From NCBI GenBank assembly GCA_032622095.1, contig CP136063.1, positions 205,889,934 through 205,953,933 of the forward strand: a DNA stretch of 64,000 nucleotides. Reading direction: 5' to 3'. Below the pieces are notes generated by a model, which did no database searches, was not told the DNA's origin, and was given only the letters and a program-made list of their open reading frames with translations. This stretch comes from Siphonodentalium dalli (Eukaryota > Mollusca > Scaphopoda > Gadilida > Siphonodentaliidae). Both the position numbers and the translations under genes were made by a program. Of this stretch, positions 35,751 to 46,744 are shown in pieces (position 1 is the stretch's first letter; the number at the start of each line of letters is the position of its first letter).

Positions 35751-36665
35751 GACTTCCAAGAATCAAAACAACAGTACCTGAGCTTATTCTGAATTGCCAC
35801 ATTCAGTATTATCTAGATTCGTTTCCATCTCTTCGTCAGATTAATCTATCTCACCCACAACAACAGTTCACTACTCTTCTTTGTAGGAGTGTGCCACTAA
35901 TCGGAATGTTTCAAACAATACATATGCCGGTGTCCAGCTCACGTGTTTATTTCGAAAACTTGGAATTTTTAGCGAGCTTCATTCGTGGTATAGCTTATGG
36001 TATAATTCAGATGCTACATATGGGGTATATGCGTCATCTTGTGCGATACACTATAAAGGTATTCGGTCGATGCGTATACTAGCTTTCAGAAGGACCTATC
36101 TATCTGCGTATTGTCAGCTTTGGTGACCTAATGGGGATAACAACGTGTACACCTGGTGATCTTCCCAAACAGCCACTTCTCAATATATGGTTTATCAATT
36201 CACATACTCATTTAATGCACTGACGTACCCGGACAACTTCTGTATATGGCTTCGAATGTTGAAAGCCCGACATTTGACGGATGTATATCTGCTTAGGCGT
36301 AGCCGTAGAAGACCATAATGCATAATATACCCAAACTCCTTGAACGTGATCATAAGAACAAGCTTGTTGGCGTCCAGCAATCGTTTCACCGAACAGATCC
36401 AAGCAGATGATAACAATACACACGGTGCTAGTTTGTGGGTATGTGTCATGACAGTGGAAATGAAATTGGACCATGACTGCACCGCCCCTCATTTTGTTAT
36501 GATTTAGATTCCGACAGGATCTCATGTGTGGCTTTGCCTTCCTTGTATGCTAAGAGTGTATGTTCCCATCCGTTTGGAAGCCGTTCTTAAACAACTGGAC
36601 CAGGAGTATGCCATTGGCTACTGCTGTATAAGCCCCACCAAGACTGGGGTGTAGTCTTAAAGGCG

Positions 36666-37096
36666 ATACCTTTGATAGTTGGTTGATATGTCATGCTCAC
36701 GCTGGGTGGTATGGTTCAAGAATGTACAAATGCCATCAACAAAAGGGTGAACTGTTCAACGCGAAGAACATCCAGAGGAATGTTACGTTGATGAGCTCTT
36801 GCATTCAGTTCAACAAACGTTGGTACACCAAGTCATTTCTTGGTAACATCACCAATGCGACCATTTTCGTGCATGAGACATTAACTACTATATTCTAAAG
36901 TTATATATATAAAGCTATATGATCATAAAGGTCGCGTTCCCCAACGTCCACAGCCATTGCCAACTAGACTGTAAATTGTTCTTTAAATACATAGTGAAAT
37001 AAATGCACCACAGTTCCTGACATTTTCTTGAATAATATCGCCCACATACTGACCCTAACCCCGAGAGAGGATAACAAAACACGCATACATTCATGC
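36666..37096. other. El1 central loop
   Basis: The unpaired centre of the palindrome. One plus-strand frame (36683-36895) is open for about 70 codons, but I recognise no domain. By analogy with El2, whose loop holds gene remnants, this may be decayed coding sequence. Confidence 0.4.
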
Positions 37097-39448
37097 TTTT
37101 AAGACATTATCCTCTAGTCCATCCGACTGTTTTGAGGGAGGCTAGCATAGTATTTTCCAGGCAAAAGTGTACGTAGTTGAATCAGAAAGGCTTCGAAACG
37201 GATGTGGAAATACAATCTTACAACACCAAATAAAACCGACACGCATGCCATTCGATATCTTAAACATCCACAAGGTGTAGGGGTGGTGTATACAGTGGCC
37301 CATTTCATTCCCACTATCATGGCGCATGTCCACAAACTAGCACCGCGAGCATTGTTCTTCTCTGCTGGGATATATTCGACGAGACAACTGCGGGGCCTCA
37401 CACAGTTTGCTTCGGATAATGGTCAAGAAGTGTGGTTAGTCTGTACACTAGGGTCTTCTCCTTAGCAGATAGACATCTGTCCAAGGGAATGAGACAGCTA
37501 GCAACCTTCGAAACACTGTCGAAGTTGTCCACATATGCCAATGCGTTCGCTGAGTTTGTGAGTTGATAAACAATCTATTGAGAAGTGACTAGCTAACTGG
37601 TTCGCCAGGTGTACATGTCGTTATCCCATGGGGTATGAGACACATACATAGAGATAACCTTCTGTAAGCTTGTATACTCATCGGCCATATGCCTTCCTAG
37701 TTCAAGATGACGCACAAATATCATATTTAGCATATATTTAAAATCGTAAGCTAGACACCGGAAAAATGAATTGTTTGAAACGTTATGATTAGAGGGACCC
37801 TACTCCCAGGAAGTGGTGAATAATTTGTCGGTGTGAGCGACCTAGATTTATCAGACAAAGAAATGGAAGCTTGTCCAGATAATTATGGACGTGACGTGGC
37901 AAATCAGAATCTGTTATCAGGTAATTGTTCTGATATAACTATTCGACGCACCTCGCTTACGGCCATTATCGGTGCTAAGTGGAGACTGGATTTCGAAATG
38001 CCACATCGCGATATTTATGGTGGTTTTTCATCTTTCCAGAAGGATACGAGCTATGTTATGCGTTTTTATACCTTTAAGTTGAACTAGCAGATGGTTTATG
38101 TACAGTTTCGTCCATAAATACCGATATTATGACAAAAAGTTGAAATTAATATGTGAAAATATCGATTTCTTTTCAATTTCTAGCCGCCAATTTAGCAGCG
38201 ATCTTGGCTGTGAGTATCAATTGCCAAACCCTAATGAATACTTCATATCCCTATTCGATATCAACATGTAATGGTGGATAGAAATCGCGAAACAATAACG
38301 CCCATCGTAAGAAAGTAAAGGAATGTAGACTTGTTTTCAAATTTCGGTCGCCATTTTGGCCGCCATCTTCAATTTGGAAAACCATTTCTTGCATGAGATG
38401 TAAGGTAATTACTTCACCTCAGTATTTCCAACTCAACTGTACGCATGGATGGAGTTGTCTCGACAATAATGCCCAATGATGTGAATATGAGGGAATTTCG
38501 GTGATTTTTCAAAATCTGTCCGCCATTGTGGGCGCCATTTTGAATTTGGGGGACTTTTGTTTGGATATGGTACAAGGAAAGTTCTTCGCCTAAGTGTTCC
38601 CAACTTACAATAGTAAGCAGGTGTGGAGTTGTCATGACAATAATGCTCATTGATGTTAAAATCAGCGATTTTCGGCGATTTTTTATTTCTGGTGGCCATT
38701 TTGGCCGCCATCTTGGATTTGGGTAAATATTCCTCAACTCAGGTATAAGAGGAATCCTAGCTCGAGTATCTCCTGCAAATATATATGCATGTGTGTTGCT
38801 ATAATAGCAATAACATTCATTGATTCGAAATATAACATCGCGTTATTAACGGAGATTCGGCTTTGACCTATGATACCGGCATTTGGGAAAACGTGATATC
38901 GGACAAAAATATCCCGCAATGAATGCATATTATGGTCCCCGTGTGTTCGCCAATGACTCCTCTATATGATAAATGTATAACATGAAGCAAAAATTCTAAC
39001 ATTTTCCCACAGAGACAAACGAAAGGTGGTAACATGTCAGAAAAATAGCATATTTTCACATTTCGGCGCCATCTTGGCCGCCATATTGGATTCTGGTGTC
39101 GGATTTTTGGCTAATTTGTAAGGGTTGTATATTAGCATAACGAATCGAGCGGAAAACAAGACCGCATGTGCTATCATCTTTACTATAATGGCGATCAAAG
39201 AGACCTGGTGCATTAAAAACAAATGGCCGCCATGATGGACGCCATCTTGTCTGGAGTCTCTGCGGCCACTTTTTTTTCTTGTTAACAAGTGAAAAAAATT
39301 AGAGGAGACCTTAAGGAAGAAAATTAGTGGGGTGAAGTTAAGTCCTGGGGGGGGGGTGCAGAGGTCGACCAATATCTCCTGGACTATGGTGACTGTCGTC
39401 ATACTTTCAGATTGTGAATACACCCCGGCCAAGACAATGTTAAGTAAT

Positions 39449-39537
39449 GGTTAGAGCACAAGAATAGTTCTTTACCAGAATAAATCGAGTCGGAGACGAG
39501 ATTTATTCTGGTAAAGAACTATTCGCGTGCTCTGACC
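39449..39537. repeat. Hairpin with GC-rich apex adjoining El1
   Basis: Arms GGTTAGAGCAC...AATAGTTCTTTACCAG...AATAAATC pair with their complement; the apex is GAGTCGGAGACGAG. Same architecture as 15510-15654. Confidence 0.8.
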
Positions 39538-40836
39538 TACTTAGAGCACAATTGACCGCACATAATGCGATTATCTCGAAATACGCAATTGATCGTAAGT
39601 TGAACACGACGTACAATCCGTGCGCTGGCCGAGATGAACACAATGACCCGTTAGCCACACCAATCATCGTGATTACCCATGCAGTGATCGCCGTTGAATG
39701 TGAATAAATATGTCCGAAGCGACACGGATTAACGTGTGACGCGTTTTCACAAACCAAGTCACTCGCAGATGTGTTTGGAAAGTCAAATGTGGAAGTCGCA
39801 TGATTGTGTCTTACTATTATTATATACATTGTATAAGTGGATCATGAATTCCGAAGAAGTCTGTCTCCCAGAATGATGACATGGAATTTGGACCTGTAAC
39901 CAACAACCAACTACTTTTTGCCAAAGGTAATGCTGCACATCATTATTATGTGACAAACGTGTCGCCTTTTCAAGAAACTGTTTCGAAATTACTACCATAA
40001 TAGTCCATTGGTTCCTCCAGATTCTCCAGATACAAGTTCTATTGTTAGTTATATCGGATATGTGGAGCGCTATATAGTGAAGTGGTGATTCTGTTGGATT
40101 ATTGGATATATCACTATTTAGTGGTTCTAAATGTAAATGTTAATTCGTTTACTTTCATCGTTGGATTAGTGGTCCTGAGAATATTTTCGGAACTGGATTA
40201 GTTTTGTGGAATAATTATAATAAATGTAATTATTCTACTAGTTAATAAATAATTCAACCAATGCATGTGTTACTATTGCCACCCCCTGCGTTCGTCCTGT
40301 TGATGTATGTATATATATTGTATTTTTGGTAAATCACACCCAATTCCCAAGGCTGGCAAACTAATATTTCAGTGATATCCCATTGTTCGAGACGCGCCAC
40401 TCTTAACAAACAAATCGCGCGGTCGTTTCAATGTAGCTTCAGTTATTATACAAGAGAACGTGCATCCCCCCCCCACCCGCACTCCCCTTATACGCCGTCC
40501 CTATATATGTGCCTGCTTAGTATATTAGAGGTGCATACATAGTAACGGCGTATAATGGCAGTGTGTTTGGGGGAAGCAGAGCGCTGTTCGTGCCCCTGGT
40601 AATTGAAGCTACTTCGAAGCGACCGTGCGATTTGTCTGTTGTAATCATTGAACTATTCATTCGCCAGCCTTGGGAATCGGTGTGCTTTACCAAAAATCAG
40701 GGAACGATTGCAACAATGGGATTGTGCTCTAATATATGTTGCAAAGTTAACGCCTTCCGTTGCAATTTAGTGGGATTTCCGACAGATGCTGCATGTGTTA
40801 AAATGATATTTGAATAGGGAAGTTTGGCGAGAAAAT
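39538..40836. other. Gene-free stretch
   Basis: No gene is supported. A poly-C run with ATACGCCGTCC context lies near 40468-40502 (compare about 8500). Confidence 0.35.
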
Positions 40837-41095
40837 TATTTTCTGAAGTGATCAAAGGCCGTTTTTATCTATAAAAAGAGTCCTTCGCTCAAATGGAGCC
40901 CGCTTGCGATCCACAAATGTATATATACATACGTTTATAGCTGTTGGTAAACCGTCTATCCGGTCTGAAAACTTGTTTAATTGTGTTGTTTTGATTCTTC
41001 CGAAGTATTTTGTTCTAAAAATCATATTTTTCTCGCCTAGTCGAAAGCGCATTCCGATTATGTGTTTGTACGGTTTATACACTGTGCAATTACGA
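40837..41095. repeat. Dispersed repeat Q, copy 2
   Basis: Inverted relative to 26209-26465; see that entry for shared blocks. Truncation points of the two copies are similar, so this may be close to the full repeat. Confidence 0.75.
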
Positions 41096-41310
41096 CAGCC
41101 TTTCAAGTTTGACAATGTGTCGCTAGTAGCCCATCATATGACATCACATGAAGGAAGATTAACGATTCATACTGCATAATCCATAATGGAATATTTTTCA
41201 TCCCATGAATCGGCATAGCTTCAATTACAAGCGGCCTATCATAAACGTGCTCAGTGAACTAGCGGCCATCGATAATGACTGGGAAAAGCTACACCGGTGG
41301 AGTCGTTTAA

Positions 41311-41774
41311 AGGTACTTAATCCGATCAGAGGGTCCTATATTACTATTTCTTTGGCTTTGGGGGTAAAAAATAATTGATTCGAGTCGAGGAACCTACCAA
41401 TCAACGCTCAGGGTGATCAGATATCGATATTTGAAGTTTCGTTATTTCTATTCTTTCTGTCCCAGAACACAGTCAAAATTGCGTTATTATTACCACTTGA
41501 TTTTAGAGTTATCCATCCTTGTCTGTTTGAATAGTGTTTTGGTGTACACATCTCGAGCAGATTACGAAGTTAAGGGGAATTATTAGTACTCATCTCGAGA
41601 AAATAACAAATTTCAAAAATCAATATCTAATAACTCTGAGCTTTGTTTGATGGGTTCCTCGACTCGAATGAAATATTTTTTAACCCCAAAGAAATAGTAA
41701 TATAGGACCCTCTGATCGGATTGTTGTTGTTGGAATCTGTTGAGATGGGGACCCTCTGATCTGATTGAGTACCT
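41311..41774. mobile_element. Kolobok/T2-like TTAA MITE, family K1, copy 2
   Basis: TTAA at both ends (41307-41310, 41775-41778); ends AGGTACTTAATCCGATC / GATTGAGTACCT. The interior is a partial palindrome with AGAGGGTCCTATATTACTAT near the left and its complement near the right. Non-coding. Confidence 0.85.
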
Positions 41775-41812
41775 TTAATTAATCTGTTATTTACGACAAG
41801 GTTTTAATTTTA

Positions 41813-41898
41813 CTCCCTCTCTTCCTCTCTGTCTCTCGCTCTGTCTCTCTATACCCACTCCCTCCCATTCCCTCTCATTCCCTCCCCTCTCCCTCTCA
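41813..41898. repeat. Polypyrimidine low-complexity tract
   Basis: An almost pure C/T run of CTCTCT- and CCCTCTC-type repeats on the plus strand. Confidence 0.85.
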
Positions 41899-41924
41899 TA
41901 AACTGATGGCCATTTCAGTCCCAA

Positions 41925-42137
41925 ATGTTGACCTAAAGTAGGAAAATATGCAAATATTGATCTAAAAACAACAAATTCCCAACTAATAAGTTGTTAGAAA
42001 ATCAAACTACGAGAACAATTTTAACTTATTGTTGGTGTGAGATTTCCAACAACTGTTGTGTCAGGCATGCTATTTCCAACTGTTAATTTGTTTGACCTAA
42101 GTACAGTTGGGGGTGAGTTATCCCTGTCGCCACGTCC
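41925..42137. repeat. Family R repeat, right-end fragment
   Basis: Contains AAATTCCCAACTAATAAG, CAAACTACGAGAACAATTTT and ATTTCCAAC blocks inverted relative to 54704-55412, and ends at CGCCACGTCC. Confidence 0.6.
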
Positions 42138-42190
42138 TTGTCTGGAATTACAGACAGAACGGTGGCAGGCACGACCATCGCATCTTATAA

Positions 42191-42548
42191 CCCTTTACCC
42201 AACAGATGGGCCCTGTGCCAATGCATTCTCTTATATATGCGAGTCGACCATAGGTCGCCTCGCATATATAAGAGAATGCATTGGCTTAACACATTAAACA
42301 TTATAAAATTGTTAAAGAATGTAAGAATAGGCCAATGCATTCTCTTATATATGCGAGGCGACCTATGGTCGACTCGCATATATAAGAGAATGCATTGGCA
42401 CAGGGCATAACTGTAACTATCACAATGTGGTCAAGGAGCCGGTTCGAATGATATCCATATTTGTATGGTTCTATTGAGACAGACCGAAGATATTTTAGGC
42501 TGTTGAAGCTTTATTTGGCCGGTTTTGGCCGGTTTGTTGGGTAAAGGG
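42191..42548. mobile_element. piggyBac-like TTAA MITE carrying a double hairpin cassette, copy 1
   Basis: Ends CCCTTTACCCAACA and TGTTGGGTAAAGGG, with TTAA at the right and ATAA (one substitution) at the left. It holds two 69-bp hairpin cassettes, 42217-42285 and 42331-42399, in opposite orientation, then a unique part (AGCCGGTTCGAATGATATCC, TAGAACCATA complement, GGCCGGTTTTGGCCGG). CCC-type ends with TTAA targets suggest a piggyBac origin. Copies: 50044-50410 and 58439-58829. Short open frames across the cassettes are a by-product of the palindromes. Confidence 0.85.
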
Positions 42549-42592
42549 TTAAACGAGAGGCTAAATTGAGCCGAGAAATACAGTGAGAATTA

Positions 42593-42733
42593 CAGTAATG
42601 CTCTAAGTAATCGACTTCTTAACCACAGCAGAATTATGGGTAACTTTTCAGGATTTAGTCGGTAATATGGCTTGTTGCCATTCATTGGAAAGCTCTACTG
42701 TGGTTAATAAGTCGATTACTTAGAGCATTACTG
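42593..42733. mobile_element. Palindromic TA-flanked MITE, family P, copy 3
   Basis: CAGTAATGCTCTAAGTAATC and its complement form the ends, flanked by TA at 42591-42592 and 42734-42735. One arm is shortened internally (the GGATTTAGTCGG block is present once). Confidence 0.85.
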
Positions 42734-42735
42734 TA

Positions 42736-43194
42736 CATGATCGTATTCTTAGTAAATAATATAACAAAAACTCAATTGTTATGAGACCACAGAAACTGTT
42801 CAGATAATAAATTAGGTTGTTTGTTGAACTTATTATCTAAATATTTCCCTCTATAAATATAACTCGATCTTCTGTACTTTTAGTTACCTGTCCTTTGCTT
42901 ATATTACCTGTACATTACCCCTGCAATTGGCTACAAATCAAAAATGTATCATTCCAATGTACATTGTTTAACTCATTGGGAAAATCCATTTAGTATGGAA
43001 AGGGTTAAACACGTATTCGTGGTTCCAGACCATTAGTTGCAACAACACTCGAATTGACCTTCCCATGACTGGAGCTTCTTGACAAAGTAAAGATTGAGCT
43101 ATTGTCATGGGTTGTCGTCCATCCGTTCGTTTGTCAACAATTTCGTTTAACACACCATGCATATGGATCACATTTCTCATCTGGTCGTCACAAA
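42736..43194. other. Gene-free stretch
   Basis: Nothing recognisable is seen. Confidence 0.35.
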
Positions 43195-44260
43195 ACTCCA
43201 TATGGATCTTCGGGGTGAGCTCTAGATGGGAGCGATTGATTTGTTCCTAATTCGATAAAAACATGGCCGCCAGCAGCCATATTTGAATATATCAGCACAC
43301 CATGCAGTCCCCATTTATTGGAGAATTGTTTTGAAAATTTACAGGCATGTTCAGGATCATTTCTAGATGAGAGCTATCGATTTTGAACGATTATCGATGA
43401 ACAACATGGCCATTGGCAGCCATCTTAGATTTTACTCTTTGCAGCCATTATAATTTGTCAAAATTTCGTTAAGCGGCAATCTTGGATTTCACATTTCGAT
43501 CAATCGGCACATTTATTGGAGAAATGTTTTGAAAATTTACAGGCATGTTCAGGATCACTTTCACTTCTGAATGAGAGCTATCTAAATTGAACGATTTTCG
43601 ATGAAAAACATGGCCGCCGGCAGCCATCTTAGATTGTATTGTTTGCATGACTAAATCTTTTGACACACCATACAGACGACATTCCCCATCCAATCATGAC
43701 CACACTGCATACGGATATTCTGGTAATCAGTAGATGGGAGCCGTCCAATTTTGACGAATTTCGTTGAAAAGCATGGCCGCCAGTGGTCATCTTGTATATT
43801 ACTCTTTGCATGACTAAATCCTTCGGCACACCCTACAGACCACATCCCTCATCCGATCGTTACTAAACTTTATGCGGATCTTCTGAGTGACCACTAGATG
43901 GGAGCCATCAAATTGTTTTCCAAATTTCGTTAAAAGCATGGCCGCTAGCGTAATCTTAGATTTTGCATTTCAATCCATCGGCACCCTGCAGCCGACATGA
44001 TTTATTGGAGAAACGTTTTCAAAATTTACATGCATTTTCAGGATAATTTCCAGACATTTCGAAAACATGGCTGCTGGCAGCCATCTTAGTTTTTACTTTT
44101 TGCATCACTAAATACTACAGCTAATATGTTTCGAGCAATTGATCCTATACTTCATATGGTTCCGTTGGGTTGACGTCTGCATGGTATTACTGAAACATTA
44201 AAACTTTCCGCATTCTTCATTGCTCCATTAATGTAATGTATGAGCTACAGTGTCATTGAT
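43195..44260. repeat. Degenerate satellite-like repeat block, family S, copy 2
   Basis: The same block order as 3956-5260: CTAGATGGGAGC, AAAAACATGGCCGCC, GGCAGCCATCTTAGATT, TTGCATGACTAAATC, TTTATTGGAGAAATG and TTTTGAAAATTTACAGGCAT, repeated four to five times with drift. No gene. Confidence 0.75.
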
Positions 44261-44345
44261 ACTTTCATTATTGGTAACACTGATTTAAACACACCTTGTA
44301 TGATTTGTCTGCTTTAGCCACCGTAATCACCTTGATGTACTTTAA

Positions 44346-44884
44346 AGGGACCCAATGCCTTCGAATTGGGTTCATGTGAAATTACATACAGTCTGTAAAA
44401 CAACTATTATGAAATAGTACATGTGTGAAAATTAGATAGACGAAACCATTGACAAACTCTCTTTATTGCTACCATATCAGGAATAGAACACGGAACGCTC
44501 TTCTCTGTTACATGTTGTGCAAATGGTTGTTTTTTGTTTGGGACCCAAACACCTTGTTCATAGTTGCATTTTTCATTACTTCAATGCGTCTTTTGGGTCA
44601 CAGAATGCTCGTATAGAAAGGTAGTTAAGATATTTATCGACCTATTTCGATATTGGGAAAAATTCAAAAGCGAATAATATTTTTTTGTATTTTGGAGCGC
44701 AAACCGCCATGTGGCTTTAACAGTTTTGTGTACATAACAATGGTTTCAACTCGCGAAATTTCGTTAAATTGGAGAACTTTCAATAATTAATATTAGATCA
44801 AAGTTTATCAAATTCTTGGTGGTGATGTTTTACAGATCTTTATCATTTGTGCACATATACCCACCGAGAAGGCTTTGTGTCCCT
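44346..44884. mobile_element. Kolobok/T2-like TTAA MITE, family K4
   Basis: TTAA on both sides (44342-44345, 44885-44888); ends AGGGACCCAATGCCTTCG and GAAGGCTTTGTGTCCCT. The inside includes a decayed pair of CTCTCTTTAT / CGCTCTT motifs about 42 bp apart (near 44458 and 44500) and TATTTATCGACCTATTTCGA, which is also seen at 59175-59195. Confidence 0.8.
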
Positions 44885-44911
44885 TTAAATAATTCGTACC
44901 TATAACTAAAA

Positions 44912-44940
44912 GTGTGTTGTTGTTGTTGTTGTTGTTGTTA
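44912..44940. repeat. (GTT)n microsatellite
   Basis: About nine GTT/TTG triplets. Confidence 0.85.
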
Positions 44941-45083
44941 ATTGGCCTGACCGGCTGCACATTTTCCTTGCAAGCATATATACTGTACCAGTTTAACCCT
45001 TTCTACACGAAAAATACTCCTTGATGAGTAGTTCCCTTGGGAAATGTTCAGATAATAATTTCAACAATGGGTCGTTTGTTTAA

Positions 45084-45666
45084 AGGGGTACTGTATGCCA
45101 CATGTTGTTGTTGGTTTCTATAGTCTCCGAGTCGGAGAATAAGGTAACAATTTTTCCATTATTTGAAAGTCTGTTGAGTACGAAGTCATGTTACGGATGA
45201 CAAATTTACCGGAATGCAAAAATACAAATTGTCGTTGTCGAGTAATTTTTGTAAAGTTTTCAACCAAATGAATCAAATAAAAGTTATATTATATGCATAC
45301 TAGTCCCATATAATCATTTAAGTTATTGTATCGTCGCTACTCAGTGAGTGGCTTGAGTGTTCTCCCCGTATCATCATAATATTTTAAGCAATCGTGTGTG
45401 CGATCGGTTTAAAAATCCAGTATCCCTCAATTACTATTTTTGATTACGGTAATTCGTAATTTAATTGACGCCATTTTATGGCTCCAGTCATAAATTCAAT
45501 TTATATCAAATTATTAACTTTTAAATTATTAAATTTTAAGATAGCCTATTAACCTGAGCGTTTACAGAATACATCTTCGACTCAAATTACTTATGTTTCT
45601 ATATATTATCGATATTAGATCGTTGTTGTCACCGGAATTTTAATGAAAATGGCGTACAGTACCCCT
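45084..45666. mobile_element. Kolobok/T2-like TTAA MITE, family K2, copy 1
   Basis: TTAA on both sides (45080-45083, 45667-45670); ends AGGGGTACTGTATGCCA and TGGCGTACAGTACCCCT. Contains single copies of GTCTGTTGAGTACGAA and a GGATGACAAATTTACCGGAATG block that is expanded eightfold in the copy at 56751-58270. Confidence 0.85.
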
Positions 45667-45670
45667 TTAA

Positions 45671-46741
45671 CTTATCATCTGAATATTTCCCACTAGTGAA
45701 TATGAATCCTTCTGCATATTTATTATTTTGAATATGTCTGTCGTCTGCTAATTATTTCTGGACACCCCTCCAAATGATGATTGATAGAGTAGTCCAATGT
45801 ATTCTTTTATAACTGACTAGGAGAATCCATTTAGTATATAGAAAGGGGTAAAACTAAGCGGTTTGGGTAGATAATCGTTTGAGTGCCCCATTTACAGGCA
45901 GGTCACAAATACAATGCACATGGACATTTTAATCAGAATTTGCTAAACATGTACATGTATAAATAGTTTTTTCAAACTCATTTAATTGTCAAATAAAGTA
46001 TGTCGAGTGGAATGGTGCACGGGCTTCCTAAATTATCATAGCAATTGCGTTTAATTTAATTTCATTATATAATTCCAGTTTGTGAGTTTATTTTTATCGG
46101 GGGGGGGGGGCAATTGTGGGCAAAGTGACCTCCCAAGTTTGGAATGGTTTGGGACCAAAAATTGATCAGACGATCCTGTTTACTATGTCGAGCTCTTGCC
46201 AGGGATTTTCTCTTCTCATTTATCCTTGCACTTCAGTTATCAGCAAGTAATGTTGCTAAAGTCCTCGACCACCTTTGTTATCGAGACGACGCATGAATGT
46301 GTCGCCTTCAAATCGGAGGAAAACGCGCGCATAAATATCCTATTTGACAGCGACCCAATTATCCCGCTGGTTTGCCACAAAGCGAGAAATCGACGAAGCA
46401 TAAAATCACTGCTGTGATCGCATCGTGGTCAGCGATTCAGTCGCTTGCGGTGTGAATATAAAAATCGCGCAGCAAGTGTTTTTTCAGAGCAAACATGAAG
46501 CCGGTATATAAATATTTCGTGTATTTATCGACCTATCGTATCCGCCTTCCACATTACGTAGACAAAATTTGGAGGTTCGATTGAGCCATGTCCGTTTAAC
46601 TTTCAAGCTCCGGTCCGATTTGACACCAAATATTTTACACAATTTTCAGCTTACCAGGCAACAGAACACATAACAATTCTTTAAACCAATCAATACCATT
46701 TGTATGCCTATGTTGGCGCTGTAATCTCGAAAACCCGAACA
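45671..46741. other. Gene-free stretch
   Basis: A poly-G run lies at about 46099-46108. No gene is supported. Confidence 0.35.
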
Positions 46742-46744
46742 ATA

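Larger units (their letters stand above)
31934..39386. mobile_element. El1: giant palindromic transposon with an L2 insertion
   Basis: The left arm (31934 to about 36665, minus the L2 at 33362-35750) and right arm (about 37097 to 39386) are inverted copies of about 2.3 kb each around a loop of about 430 bp. Termini are TAGTCCAGGAGATATTGG and its complement, and TGG flanks both sides (31931-31933, 39387-39389). The outer half of each arm holds degenerate units about 165 bp apart with AAGATGGCGGCCAAAATGGC-type cores (near 32090, 32235, 32605, 32780, 32950, 33108). The outer arms are nearly identical (4 mismatches over about 213 bp at 32405-32617), while the inner halves are much more diverged. 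No transposase is recognised in arms or loop. Ends, 3-bp flanks and the GGCGGCC motif link it to El2 and El3. Confidence 0.85.

Noticed and set aside
36195-37465. Matching HKLAP-containing frames in both inner arms of El1 as a host gene
   Set aside because: They are mirrored parts of the palindrome, broken by stops on either side. They could be relict transposon coding sequence, but no domain is recognisable.
32486-38737. Near-identical protein-like frames on opposite strands (32486-32905 plus; 38414-38737 minus)
   Set aside because: They lie in the mirrored El1 arms over a degenerate GGCGGCC repeat array. Similarity of the translations follows from nucleotide identity of the arms; no known domain is seen and overlapping frames are open too.
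42185-42410. Small ORFs reading RSPRIYKRMHW in several places
   Set aside because: They are translations of the hairpin cassette in both directions and appear wherever the cassette does.
42425-42445. GGTTCGAATGATA as a tRNA B box
   Set aside because: It lies in a conserved part of a piggyBac-like MITE, with no A box, acceptor stem or cloverleaf around it.
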